DNA of 64,000 bases from Shewanella piezotolerans WP3 (GTDB taxonomy: Bacteria; Pseudomonadota; Gammaproteobacteria; Enterobacterales; Shewanellaceae): NCBI RefSeq assembly GCF_000014885.1, contig NC_011566.1, positions 248,001 to 312,000 on the forward strand, in the 5' to 3' direction. Below, piece after piece: positions 31,559-40,633 of this stretch. The stretch's first letter is position 1; every line of letters starts with the position of its first letter. Under the pieces are notes generated by a model. It had not been told where the DNA came from, did no database searches, and worked only from the letters and a program-made list of their open reading frames with translations. The position numbers and the translations under genes were made by a program.

Positions 31559-32968
31559 TTACAAGCTGTAGTAAAGCTCGAACTCTACTGGGTGAGTTGT
31601 TTGGTTAACACGCTCAACATCAACAGACTTAAGTTTGATGTAAGAATCAATGAAGTCATTGCTGAATACGTCACCACGAGTTAAGAATTCACGGTCAGCG
31701 TCTAGGCACTCAAGTGCATTTTCTAGTGAAGTCGCAACTGTTGGGATTTCAGCTGCTTCTTCAGCAGGAAGATCATAAAGATCTTTATCCATTGCTTCAC
31801 CTGGGTGGATCTTGTTTTGAATACCGTCAAGGCCAGCCATCAACATTGCTGAGAATGCTAAGTATGGGTTCGCCATTGGGTCACCAAAACGTAGCTCAAT
31901 ACGGCGAGCTTTTGCACTTGGTACCACTGGGATACGGATCGAAGCACTACGGTTAGCTGCTGAGTAAGCAAGCATTACTGGAGCTTCAAAGTGCGGGATA
32001 AGACGCTTGTAAGAGTTAGTTGATGGGTTAGCAAATGCGTTAATTGCACGCGCATGCTTGATGATACCACCGATGTAAAATAGTGCTGTTTCGCTCAATC
32101 CGCCGTACTTGTCACCAGCAAAGATGTTAACGCCATCTTTAGCTAGAGACTGGTGAACGTGCATACCGCTACCGTTGTCACCAACGATTGGCTTAGGCAT
32201 AAACGTAGCTGTCTTATTGTAAGCATGAGCGACGTTATGAATAACATACTTAAGCACCTGAACTTCATCAGCCTTAAGCGTAAGAGTGTTAAAGCGAGTT
32301 GCAATTTCGTTTTGACCGGCAGTTGCCACTTCATGGTGATGCGCTTCAACAACTTGGCCCATCTCTTCCAGTACTAAACACATAGCACTACGGATATCTT
32401 GTGATGAATCAACTGGAGCTACTGGGAAGTAACCACCTTTAACACCTGGACGATGACCTTTGTTGCCATCTTCGTAGCTAGTACCTGAATTCCATGCTGC
32501 TTCTTCAGCATCTACTTTGTAGAAGCAACCAGACATGTCAGCGCCATACTTAACATCGTCAAATAGGAAGAACTCTGGCTCTGGACCAATCAATACTGTA
32601 TCAGCGATACCTGTAGAGCGTAAGTAGTCTTCTGCTTTCTTAGCGATTGAACGAGGGTCTCGGTTGTAACCCGTCATAGTACCCGGGTTTAGAATGTCAC
32701 AACGGATGTTAGCAGTTGTTTCTGCTGTGAAAGGATCAAGTACGAAACTTGCAGCATCTGGCATGAGTACCATGTCTGATTCGTTAATGCCTTTCCAGCC
32801 TGAGATTGAAGAACCATCGAACATCTTACCGTCTTCGAAAAAGTCTTCATCAACCTGATGACTAGGAATTGAAACGTGCTGCTCTTTACCTATGGTGTCG
32901 GTAAAACGCAAATCAACAAACTTAACTTCTAATTCTTTTAGTTGTTGTAAAACTGATTCAGCTGACAT
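31559..32968 (-). CDS. glnA: Glutamine synthetase, type I
   Basis: 469 residues, the usual length for GSI-beta. Metal and substrate motifs can be followed: MFDGSSISGWK near 50, GPEPEFFLFDD near 128, GQNEIATRF near 219, NGSGMHVHQSL near 264, RLIPHFEAPVMLAYSAANRSASIRIP near 340, and the adenylylation site Tyr in MDKDLYDLPAEE near 398. It makes glutamine from glutamate and ammonia with ATP. Codon use is that of a highly expressed gene. Sigma-54 promoter and NtrC sites lie upstream, and typA is divergent beyond them. Confidence 0.97.
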   Translation of the reverse strand: MSAESVLQQLKELEVKFVDLRFTDTIGKEQHVSIPSHQVDEDFFEDGKMFDGSSISGWKGINESDMVLMPDAASFVLDPFTAETTANIRCDILNPGTMTGYNRDPRSIAKKAEDYLRSTGIADTVLIGPEPEFFLFDDVKYGADMSGCFYKVDAEEAAWNSGTSYEDGNKGHRPGVKGGYFPVAPVDSSQDIRSAMCLVLEEMGQVVEAHHHEVATAGQNEIATRFNTLTLKADEVQVLKYVIHNVAHAYNKTATFMPKPIVGDNGSGMHVHQSLAKDGVNIFAGDKYGGLSETALFYIGGIIKHARAINAFANPSTNSYKRLIPHFEAPVMLAYSAANRSASIRIPVVPSAKARRIELRFGDPMANPYLAFSAMLMAGLDGIQNKIHPGEAMDKDLYDLPAEEAAEIPTVATSLENALECLDADREFLTRGDVFSNDFIDSYIKLKSVDVERVNQTTHPVEFELYYSL

Positions 32969-33052
32969 TCTAAAGTCTCCGAGTAGGGTAAAGGGTTATC
33001 CCTTGTTCTTATCTTAATGTTTAGCGCATAGTGCGATTCTGTTTTGTTTAAA

Positions 33053-33067
33053 GCGAGAGTCGTGCCA
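33053..33067 (-). promoter_or_regulatory. Sigma-54 promoter of glnA
   Basis: Minus strand TGGCACG-ACTC-TCGC against the consensus TGGCACG-N4-TTGC: the -24 element is perfect and the -12 element has one mismatch, at the correct 15-base span. About 85 bases before the glnA ATG. Confidence 0.8.
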
Positions 33068-33130
33068 AATGTGTAACTAATTGATATTAAATAGTTATTA
33101 GTGGGCGGCAAAACTAACGCTGATGTTTTT

Positions 33131-33169
33131 TGCACTCTAATGGTGCGTCGGGTGGATCATTTTGGTGCG
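33131..33169 (-). promoter_or_regulatory. NtrC enhancer sites of glnA
   Basis: TGCACTCTAATGGTGCG (33131-33147) and TGGATCATTTTGGTGCG (33153-33169) match the NtrC dyad in one or both halves. They lie 64-116 bases upstream of the sigma-54 promoter, centres 22 bases (two helical turns) apart. Confidence 0.75.
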
Positions 33170-33711
33170 TGCTTCATAATCGTGCAATGTCCACCAGTCG
33201 ATTGAAAACTAATTTGTTTAGATCACCAGAGAAGGGGTCAAGAATAGCAAGTCGACGAAATTTTTATAGGGTATAAGTCAAAGAAAACTCGACCAAATAT
33301 AGATAAGTGTTATTTAAATAAAAGACAGTTTAAGGCTGATTGCTAAAAGGATACGAGCTGCACGTGATTCAGGACAGAACCGCTATTTGTCTAAAAATGG
33401 CCAGAAAACAGAATATTTGATAGCACGTATGCTAAAAATGACACTAAATCGCTAGAAATGACGCCTAAGATAGAGGGTAAATATAATTAATGTCATTAAA
33501 GCAATTTATAAAAAGTGTATATAAAGCGGGCGTTATGGCGAAGAAAAGCAACGCGCAAGCGTTATTTTTAACGATTGGTTAAAAATAATCCTGTGAGATA
33601 CTCGCTACCTAGAGTAGAATGTCACGCTTTTTATTGCAACTACTATACTAAACTGGTTTTAGCAGTTGTCAGTAACCCTATATTTTTATACCGATGGTAA
33701 GAGGTTTAGCC
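33170..33711. other. typA upstream region without genes
   Basis: About 540 bases with no credible ORF. AT-rich, with a pair of near-repeats GCTAAAAATGAC and GCTAGAAATGAC around 33430-33465, and presumably the typA promoter near 33640 (TTGCAACTACTATACTAAA). Confidence 0.5.
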
Positions 33712-35538
33712 GTGTTAGAGAATTTACGTAACATCGCCATTATTGCACACGTTGACCATGGTAAGACTACCTTGGTTGATAAGATGCTGGCGCAGTCAGG
33801 AACCCTTGAGTCTCGAGGAGAAGCCACTGAGCGGGTGATGGATTCAAATGATCTTGAAAAAGAACGTGGTATCACGATTCTGGCCAAGAACACTGCCATC
33901 AAGTGGAACGATTACCGTATCAACATCGTTGATACCCCTGGTCACGCCGATTTCGGTGGTGAGGTAGAGCGTGTTCTATCTATGGTTGACTCAGTATTAC
34001 TACTAGTTGACGCAGTAGATGGTCCAATGCCACAAACTCGCTTCGTGACTAAGAAAGCATTTGCTCAAGGTCTTAAGCCAATCGTTGTTATTAACAAGAT
34101 TGACCGTCCTGGCGCACGTCCTGATTGGGTTATCGATCAAGTATTCGACTTGTTTGACAACCTAGGCGCAACTGACGAGCAGTTAGACTTTCCAATCGTT
34201 TATGCTTCTGCATTAAACGGTTTTGCAACTTTAGATCCAGATGAAACTAGCGACAACATGACGCCGCTATTCGAAACTATCGTTGAAAAAGTTTCTTCAC
34301 CAGATGCTGATGCTGAAGGTGATTTCCAGATGCAAATTTCGCAAATCGATTACAACTCATACGTGGGTGTTATCGGTATTGGCCGTATCAAGCGTGGTAG
34401 TGTTAAAACTAACCAGCAAGTTACAGTTATTGGTGCTGACGGTAAGACTCGTAACGGTAAGATGGGTCAAGTACTTGGTTACATGGGTCTTGAGCGTCAC
34501 GAAGTTGCTGAAGCAAATGCGGGCGACATCGTTGCAATCACAGGTCTTGGCCAACTGCAAATCTCAGACACAATTTGTGCACCTACAACAGTAGAAGCAC
34601 TGCCTGCACTGTCTGTTGATGAGCCAACACTAACAATGACTTTCCAAGTCAACACTTCTCCATTCGCTGGTAAAGAAGGTAAATACGTAACTTCACGTAA
34701 CATCCTTGAGCGTCTAGAGCAGGAGCTAGTACACAACGTTGCACTTCGTGTTGAAGAGACTGACAGCCCAGATCGTTTCCGCGTTTCGGGTCGTGGTGAA
34801 CTTCACCTTTCAATCTTGATTGAAAACATGCGTCGTGAAGGTTACGAGCTAGCAGTATCTCGTCCAGAAGTTATCGAAAAAGAGATCGATGGCGAGATGT
34901 GTGAACCATACGAAACACTAACTGTTGATGTTGAAGAAGAGCATCAAGGTGCAGTAATTGAGAAGCTTGGTACACGTAAAGGTGACATGCGTGACATGCA
35001 GCTAGATGGTAAGGGTCGTGTACGTATCGACTTCGTTATTCCTAGCCGTGGTCTAATCGGTTTCCAAACTGAGTTCATGACAGCGACTTCTGGTACTGGT
35101 CTTATCTACCATTCATTCGATCATTACGGTCCAGTGAAAGGCGGTGATATTGGTCAACGTGCTCGTGGCGTATTGATTTCAAACGCAACAGGTAAAGCAC
35201 TGACATTCGCATTGTTTAACCTTCAAGAGCGTGGTCGTCTATTTATCACTCACGCTGCAGAAGTTTATGAAGGTCAAGTAGTTGGTCTACATGCTCGTGC
35301 TAACGATCTTACAGTTAACTGTTTGAAAGGTAAGCAGCTTACCAACATGCGCGCATCAGGTACTGATGAAGCACAGGTACTAACTCCGCATATCGAAATG
35401 ACACTAGAGCAAGCGCTTGAGTTCATCGATGATGACGAGCTAGTAGAAGTAACGCCAGAGAACATCCGTGTTCGTAAGCGTTACTTGACTGAAAATGAGC
35501 GTAAGCGTCATAACCGTACTGCTAAAGACGCAAAATAA
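33712..35538 (+). CDS. typA: Ribosome-associated GTPase TypA/BipA
   Basis: 608 residues. The GTG at 33712 is preferred over the ATG at 33694 because AAGAGG lies at proper distance and the protein then starts VLENLRNIAII like E. coli BipA. G1 AHVDHGKTT, switch I with GITILAKNT, G3 DTPGHADFGGE and G4 NKIDRPGA are all present, followed by EF-G-like domains II, III and V and the BipA C-terminal domain (KGDMRDMQLDGKGRVRIDF). It helps 50S subunit assembly, notably in cold and stress. Codon use indicates strong expression. Divergent from glnA as in E. coli. Confidence 0.97.
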   Translation: MLENLRNIAIIAHVDHGKTTLVDKMLAQSGTLESRGEATERVMDSNDLEKERGITILAKNTAIKWNDYRINIVDTPGHADFGGEVERVLSMVDSVLLLVDAVDGPMPQTRFVTKKAFAQGLKPIVVINKIDRPGARPDWVIDQVFDLFDNLGATDEQLDFPIVYASALNGFATLDPDETSDNMTPLFETIVEKVSSPDADAEGDFQMQISQIDYNSYVGVIGIGRIKRGSVKTNQQVTVIGADGKTRNGKMGQVLGYMGLERHEVAEANAGDIVAITGLGQLQISDTICAPTTVEALPALSVDEPTLTMTFQVNTSPFAGKEGKYVTSRNILERLEQELVHNVALRVEETDSPDRFRVSGRGELHLSILIENMRREGYELAVSRPEVIEKEIDGEMCEPYETLTVDVEEEHQGAVIEKLGTRKGDMRDMQLDGKGRVRIDFVIPSRGLIGFQTEFMTATSGTGLIYHSFDHYGPVKGGDIGQRARGVLISNATGKALTFALFNLQERGRLFITHAAEVYEGQVVGLHARANDLTVNCLKGKQLTNMRASGTDEAQVLTPHIEMTLEQALEFIDDDELVEVTPENIRVRKRYLTENERKRHNRTAKDAK

Positions 35539-35590
35539 TTTGCTGCAGCTAATGCTGCACAGTTAGTTTGTTAAAAGCATAACGTTATAG

Positions 35591-35625
35591 AAGCCCTAAG
35601 CATGCAAATGCTCGGGGCTTTTTTA
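35591..35625 (+). terminator. Terminator of typA
   Basis: AAGCCCTAAGCAT / ATGCTCGGGGCTT stem with GCAA loop, then TTTTTA. Confidence 0.85.
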
Positions 35626-35639
35626 TACATGCCCATAAA

Positions 35640-35869
35640 TGTTCCATTCATTTATTAGCATTCCCACCATCCTTGGCGGTCAGATGTATTTATCCGCGAA
35701 GTACAGGATGTGCTAGAAGGGGATTTATGTCTGGCCAACCCTTTATGAGTAAGAGTGTTCCATTCATTTATTGGCATTCCTAAGTCCATTTAGTCATGGA
35801 AAGTGCTGGTAGTTATACATGGCCAGCTCTTTATAAGTAAGAGTGTTCCATCCATTTATTGGCATTTCC
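35640..35869. repeat. Three spaced copies of a short direct repeat
   Basis: A 25-base unit starting TGTTCCATTCATTTATT and ending GCATTCC occurs at 35640-35664, 35756-35780 and 35844-35869. Copies two and three share a longer block including GGCCA...CTTTAT.AGTAAGAG before the unit. No ORF crosses them convincingly. They fill the 35626-35909 gap after typA. Confidence 0.75.
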
Positions 35870-35909
35870 ATCTTGATAGGCTGTGATCACCTTAGCTTGT
35901 AAGAAATAG

Positions 35910-36191
35910 TTAAGCTGCGCTCAGTTGATAGAAACCCGCAGCACTCCCCGATGCGATAACCACAAATATTCCTAGCGTTTGGATCACTTTTTTATATTGT
36001 GCATCAGATATTTGATATTTAGTTAATCTTTGGCGGCCTATATATACATGTATAACCGCCATTCCAAGAAAACTAGGCACGAGCATCAGTACGTCATTTA
36101 TCGCAAAGTAGACGCTAAGGGCAGATATTATTAACGCCACTGAAAACCAGATAAAAGCGAGTGGCTTACTTTCACTTATGCTGTTGTTCAT
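35910..36191 (-). CDS. Small inner membrane protein
   Basis: 93 residues with three predicted membrane segments: about 10-28 (PLAFIWFSVALIISALSVYF), 33-50 (VLMLVPSFLGMAVIHVYI) and 70-90 (IQTLGIFVVIASGSAAGFY), separated by a basic loop (GRQRLTKYQISDAQYKK). Family not recognised. It ends the minus-strand operon of the rhombotarget lipoprotein, 60 bases after the DUF350 gene. Confidence 0.65.
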   Translation of the reverse strand: MNNSISESKPLAFIWFSVALIISALSVYFAINDVLMLVPSFLGMAVIHVYIGRQRLTKYQISDAQYKKVIQTLGIFVVIASGSAAGFYQLSAA

Positions 36192-36251
36192 AAAGTCCTT
36201 TTTAGTAAGGTAAAAAATGATGTTGTTTAACTGCTAAGGCGCTTCTTAGCT

Positions 36252-36479
36252 TCAATTCATAGCCGAAGACACGACTACACCAATAAACAGTAATATCACT
36301 GACTGAAATATGGCCACAGCTATATTGCCGTTTTTTATCTCCTGAATGAAATCAACATCTTTGAAGATAAACTTATCAATGACTACCAGTGCGATAACGC
36401 TGATAAACAAGCTTAGTACTGCGTAACCTAAGTTAATCAACATAAAGAAAATGTTTTGTTCTAGAGAGGTGATTTCCAT
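36252..36479 (-). CDS. DUF350 family membrane protein
   Basis: 75 residues from the ATG at 36479, which immediately follows the stop of the preceding gene; the longer frame would overlap it. Two membrane segments and the conserved DUF350 element EIKNGNIAVAIFQSVILLFIG near residue 47 place it in this family (YjfL/UPF0719), usually found as tandem repeats; this is a single-repeat version. The function of DUF350 is unknown, though it is common in stress and phage-shock-like operons. Confidence 0.7.
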   Translation of the reverse strand: MEITSLEQNIFFMLINLGYAVLSLFISVIALVVIDKFIFKDVDFIQEIKNGNIAVAIFQSVILLFIGVVVSSAMN

Positions 36480-36480
36480 T

Positions 36481-37590
36481 TTAATTCTCGATTTTAAAGG
36501 GAGGAGTCGGTTGCTGTTGTTGCCAGCCAATGGCCCATGCAGAAAGTGGATCAATGGTGGCGTATTTAAGATCTTTGCTGTAGTAATTCATCACATCGGT
36601 GACCGCATAATTCTTAGCACCTCTGATGTTATATAGATCTTTAGCGCCAAATAGATGCAGAACTTCATGGGCTTGTATTTGTGGTAATACCCAGGAAAAA
36701 TGGTTGTTGTTCATTTTCTCGGTAAGCATTACATACTCATATTTACAGCGATTTGGTTTAGGGCTCGCAGGACAGCTCATTGCAAATGAGCGCCCTTGGT
36801 AGTTCGAATGGAACACGATGGCCACTTGTGCGTTTTTATCACTAGCGGCAATATTGTTTATGAATCCATCGATATTTTTAAAGTGCATCCGCTTTACTAA
36901 TGAATTTAAGATCTGGTTAAAAGACTCTCTGTTTCGTAGCCACTGCTTAGAGATCCCTTTCGGACTGCGGACCACAAAATAACGTACCTTGAAATTAATA
37001 TCGTCGACAGAATAACGGCTGGCTTGTGTTTGATACCAATTGGTTACGCTATCAATCGAGGATTGATTTCTAAGCCTTTGCTTTCCAGACCACTTACTGC
37101 TGGCATTATCATCAATGTAGATATAGGCGATGTTGACTTGCTTAGTGAGTGTTTTTGAGAGGCCTGCATGACGGCTATTTCGATAACTCTCTTTGAGCAG
37201 ACGCTCTTTTTGCATCGAATCTATCTGTTGCTGCCAGTCTAACTTCTGCTGTTTATAGCGAGGTTCATCCCGGTGCTTTGCTGCCGCCGATATTGCTGTT
37301 ATCGCATGGTGATAATGATACTTTGCAGCCATAATCGTGGCTTTCATCTCGTACAGCCAAGCGAGTGTAGCGCTGTTCATTGCTGCACTTCTCTCAAGAG
37401 TGAAAATCGCTGGCATGATAACGGCTTCAGCGAGGTCATAATCTCCGCTGATCATCAGCTGATAGATACGCTGTGTAGTATTGCGTAGCTCGATATTACC
37501 CGTCTCGGTAGGAGGCGAGGCTGACTGAGGAGTATCGAAAATCAGCAGCACGCCAATAACAACGATAAAGATGAAGATGTAAAATTTCAT
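36481..37590 (-). CDS. Secreted or membrane-anchored metzincin-like zinc protease
   Basis: 369 residues with an N-terminal hydrophobic segment (FYIFIFIVVIGVLLIFD) acting as signal or anchor. Residues 30-140 are helical. The C-terminal half contains HEVLHLFGAKD near residue 308, matching the metzincin-type HExxHxxGxxD, followed about 25 residues later by a Met-turn candidate (VMNYYS). Two cysteines (MSCPASPKPNRCKYE) probably form a disulfide. It therefore looks like an extracytoplasmic zinc peptidase of unknown substrate. It is 22 bases after the rhombotarget lipoprotein and directly before DUF350. Confidence 0.75.
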   Translation of the reverse strand: MKFYIFIFIVVIGVLLIFDTPQSASPPTETGNIELRNTTQRIYQLMISGDYDLAEAVIMPAIFTLERSAAMNSATLAWLYEMKATIMAAKYHYHHAITAISAAAKHRDEPRYKQQKLDWQQQIDSMQKERLLKESYRNSRHAGLSKTLTKQVNIAYIYIDDNASSKWSGKQRLRNQSSIDSVTNWYQTQASRYSVDDINFKVRYFVVRSPKGISKQWLRNRESFNQILNSLVKRMHFKNIDGFINNIAASDKNAQVAIVFHSNYQGRSFAMSCPASPKPNRCKYEYVMLTEKMNNNHFSWVLPQIQAHEVLHLFGAKDLYNIRGAKNYAVTDVMNYYSKDLKYATIDPLSAWAIGWQQQQPTPPFKIEN

Positions 37591-37612
37591 ATAGTTGTTT
37601 TTGTTAAAAGTA

Positions 37613-38506
37613 TTACAAGCGAGATGAGAGCCGTAGTGATTGGTTTATGTGTTTTCGCTGCCACGCTAGCTGTGATAAAAACAGTAGTACAATACAGTCC
37701 CATAGACTCAAAGATCCGCCACTATAACCGTCTCTATGGCTAATTTTAACTTGGTCTGGTTCCTGTTTTAACTTCTCTTTAAATTGTGTTAGCTGGCTAT
37801 TTAAATTTTGCGTCATGTTTTCTGCTGCTTGCTCAAAGCCTCTAACGCTATCGCTCCTCAACTCTTCACTGAGGTTAACGGGTGTTGAACTACCTGTTAT
37901 TTGGCTAGTGCCTGGTGCTCTAAACAGCATTTTTTTGCTGGATATATCGTACACAACCGTGTCCATTAAAGTGCTGGTGTCATTTTTTTCGCCTGAGACG
38001 ATATAAGCCCCGACTATAGTCCAATAGCTAAGGGAGAGTGCGCCCTCATCGGTAAACTGCACTTGGTCATAGGACACCAAGGCAATAACGTCGATGCCAT
38101 ACATAGTTTTTATTTGCGATAAGTTTGCAAAGCTACCGCCGGGAGTTAGATAAGCAGTTGGGATGACTTCGATGCTACTTACAAAGTCTAAAGCTCTAAA
38201 GTTTTCTGAAACCTTTTCAAGGATCTGGTTTTTCTTAGCCTCGGCTATTGACCCTGAATATAGGTTTCCGGTCCAAAAGTGACGCGATGAACCGCTATCT
38301 TCGCTTTCTGGAACAAAGGCTACACCGACACGCAGAGGAAGTGTTAAATGGGGCGTAGAGGGGGTTTCAAAGGTATCTGATGATTTAGGGTATAAATACT
38401 CCATCACACTACTTTTGGTATTGACTTGCTGGCTAGCGCAACCCGTTAGCGACAATATTATAAATAGCAGTAAACCTTGTTGCTTTAATAAGTGGAGATT
38501 ATTCAT
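37613..38506 (-). CDS. Rhombotarget lipoprotein (GlyGly-CTERM)
   Basis: 297 residues. A lipobox LSLTGCAS puts the lipidated Cys near residue 23. The C-terminus is a rhombosortase signal: Gly-Gly (YSGGSLSLWD), a hydrophobic stretch (CIVLLFLSQLAW) and a basic tail (QRKHINQSLRLSSRL). Proteins with both a lipid anchor and GlyGly-CTERM are the rhombotarget lipoproteins (TIGR04179). A rhombosortase, encoded elsewhere, would cut near the GG. The body (RVGVAFVPESED, VIALVSYDQVQF) has the fold of lipoproteins that assemble at the outer membrane. First gene of the operon. Confidence 0.85.
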   Translation of the reverse strand: MNNLHLLKQQGLLLFIILSLTGCASQQVNTKSSVMEYLYPKSSDTFETPSTPHLTLPLRVGVAFVPESEDSGSSRHFWTGNLYSGSIAEAKKNQILEKVSENFRALDFVSSIEVIPTAYLTPGGSFANLSQIKTMYGIDVIALVSYDQVQFTDEGALSLSYWTIVGAYIVSGEKNDTSTLMDTVVYDISSKKMLFRAPGTSQITGSSTPVNLSEELRSDSVRGFEQAAENMTQNLNSQLTQFKEKLKQEPDQVKISHRDGYSGGSLSLWDCIVLLFLSQLAWQRKHINQSLRLSSRL

Positions 38507-38727
38507 GCTTCCCTCTTGAATAAGTCTGAGTAGATTGTCTGGCAGACTCTATTAAACGTGAATCATCACCTTATGACAAGTCATTGTCATTAAAGGTATA
38601 TTTTACTTTTAGTGGCTTTCTACTGGCTAAGCGAGTCTTTAGGGGATGGATCCGGCGGTCGCAGAGCGATAGTTTGATGGGCAACTGGCAGGCTAGGGAA
38701 GGTGAACTCCCCTAGCCTGATACCTGA

Positions 38728-39924
38728 TCAGGTATCGGCTGATGCAATAGGCGTCGTTTGTGTGGCTGTCGCGGTAAGTTTTCGAGTCGCGAGTCTACGC
38801 CATACCCATTCCAGTGGACCTTGATTGAAATACTTTAGGTAAACACTGGCCAGAATGACTTGAAATAGTGAGAACCCAATGGCAATTAACATGTAGCCCG
38901 GTCTATCCAAGGTGCTCATTAGCGTCGGTTCAATATGCCGAAATAGCAGTACGCCACAAACAGATTGCAAAATATAAAGACTAAAAGCTAGGCGGCCAAC
39001 TTTTTGCAAAGGGGCCAATATGGTTGCACGGTTTTGGCATAGTTTGACCAATAGGTGAATGTAAATCAGTGCCATGGGAATAGCACTGAGCATAACAATG
39101 CTATCAGACATGGTGTTTAGGCTGGGGTTTGTAGCGAGCGTGCAAGCACTATCCAGTGCCGAGAGTAATATGGTTGCCAGTAAAAGTTGAAGTAACTGTC
39201 GCTGGGTAAGTCCCTTTTCAAACACTTTTTTACGGTAAAGCACGACACCTAATAACATTAAGCCTGCTGTAAGCCACATTGTTGTTAGTGGAGTGATAAA
39301 CAACATGCCAGTAAAAATAATGAGTTGCATCATTAATTGGCCACTGTAAGTACCTGACCATATTGATAAGTCTTCTTCAAACTGTGCGCTGCCACGAATA
39401 ATGGCTTCTTCGGGTGAAATAAAGCTGATTATGGCAAAAATAAATAGTGGCAAAGTGATGAATATAATAGACTTTTTCAGTAGCTTTTTATTGTCTTGTT
39501 TAAGATAGCAAAGCGCCAAAAAACCACCTAGGGCATAAGTAAAGAGTATGTCGCCATACCAAATAAAAATGCCATGGATTACACCAAATAGTAATAGCCA
39601 TTTTAGCCTTGATTTCATGGTTTGATAAGCAGCGCCATCAAGTGCCGATAGCTTGTTGTACTGTATTGCGAGCCCTACACCAAATAGCATAGAAAACAGG
39701 CTAATGAACCTGCCTTCTAAAAAAAAGTTACTAAATAGCATGATTACTGTGTCATGAATCGGCACTGTTTCGTGATTGGCGTAGCCGGAAAAGCTATTGC
39801 CAAAGAAATATATATTCATGAATAAAATACCCAGTACTGCTAGGCCACGAATGGCATCGATATTGGCATTACGTGCAGAGGGGGCTGGTGGTTGAAAGGT
39901 CTCTGAGGTTGTTAACGGTTCCAT
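38728..39924 (-). CDS. DUF418 family membrane protein
   Basis: 398 residues with about ten membrane segments. N-terminal NIDAIRGLAVLGILFMNIYFF and C-terminal FNQGPLEWVWRRL are the two DUF418 signatures. The family is distantly related to acyltransferase-3-type membrane proteins; substrate unknown. It stands alone between an orphan terminator (40048-40077) and the rhombotarget operon; a 221-base gap on its 3' side contains no further gene. Confidence 0.88.
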   Translation of the reverse strand: MEPLTTSETFQPPAPSARNANIDAIRGLAVLGILFMNIYFFGNSFSGYANHETVPIHDTVIMLFSNFFLEGRFISLFSMLFGVGLAIQYNKLSALDGAAYQTMKSRLKWLLLFGVIHGIFIWYGDILFTYALGGFLALCYLKQDNKKLLKKSIIFITLPLFIFAIISFISPEEAIIRGSAQFEEDLSIWSGTYSGQLMMQLIIFTGMLFITPLTTMWLTAGLMLLGVVLYRKKVFEKGLTQRQLLQLLLATILLSALDSACTLATNPSLNTMSDSIVMLSAIPMALIYIHLLVKLCQNRATILAPLQKVGRLAFSLYILQSVCGVLLFRHIEPTLMSTLDRPGYMLIAIGFSLFQVILASVYLKYFNQGPLEWVWRRLATRKLTATATQTTPIASADT

Positions 39925-40047
39925 TTGTTATTGTGCATCCATAAGCTTTAAATGTGAGCAAACAATATCAGCATTTACTGATTAGATAAATTAACTTATC
40001 TTGTGGAGTAACTTTTTTCATTGCTGGTTTAATTTTCGTATTAAAAA

Positions 40048-40077
40048 GTAAAAAAAAGGCAACCCATGTGGGTTGCC
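40048..40077 (-). terminator. Orphan intrinsic terminator
   Basis: GGCAACCCA / TGGGTTGCC arms around TG; on the minus strand TTTTTTT follows directly. It lies 557 bases past the polyferredoxin stop codon with no gene between. Confidence 0.7.
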
Positions 40078-40080
40078 GAA

Positions 40081-40633
40081 AATCATGTTCAATTTGGAGT
40101 GCGCTAGCGTCGAAACTGAATCTGGTGCCAAACCTAACTAGGAATGTGCAGTTGGGATGATGAACAAAACAAGAAAACAAATATTTAGCAAAGTATTTTA
40201 CAGTGGTTAGCTAATAAAATTGGCGCGTAAACATTGGCCTCATATAATCAGAGTGCGAAAATTTCAGATGGTTCCAACTTTCTCCATTAACAAAACTTTA
40301 GATTTAAAAATGGCTAGCTCATTGGCAGTGAAATACCAATGAGCTACGGATATTGCTAGCACCTATCTTAAAGCTGAGCAGGTTCTAGGATGTTCGCCAA
40401 TTTACAGCTAGGAAGGATTAGATCCAGCTAGGAAATCAACAGAAAACCCCCTATGGCTTTGCCAGAACCTTCTTTTAAAGTAGGTCGGCATTTATGCCGT
40501 CTTTTTTCTAGCTCTTATCGTAAGCGAAGCGTGCCGTAGGCCGTTCGTCTAAGGTTTTACTGTCTTTGCTAGAACCACTTACACCGAGCATCGCCCCTAG
40601 AACCTGTTGTACTCAAGTGTAGAGCCGATGATC
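40081..40633 (-). other. 550-base region without protein gene; possible small RNA or long 3' UTR
   Basis: No convincing ORF on either strand. The region ends, on the minus strand, in the strong terminator at 40048-40077, so either a small RNA is made here or the polyferredoxin transcript has a long tail. It also holds the palindrome CGGCATTTATGCCG (40486-40499) and several CTAGAACC / GGTTCTAG words. Confidence 0.4.

Noticed and set aside
33694..33711. Upstream ATG as typA start
   Set aside because: No ribosome site before it, whereas the GTG at 33712 has AAGAGG and gives the family N-terminus.
35640..35869. CRISPR array
   Set aside because: Only three imperfect copies, spacers of 91 and 63 bases, no cas genes.
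38550..38575. CRP-like site CGTGAATCATCACC upstream of the rhombotarget lipoprotein
   Set aside because: Spacer between half-sites is four bases instead of six.
39968..40180. 70-residue minus-strand open frame
   Set aside because: It runs through the strong terminator at 40048-40077 and has no recognisable features.
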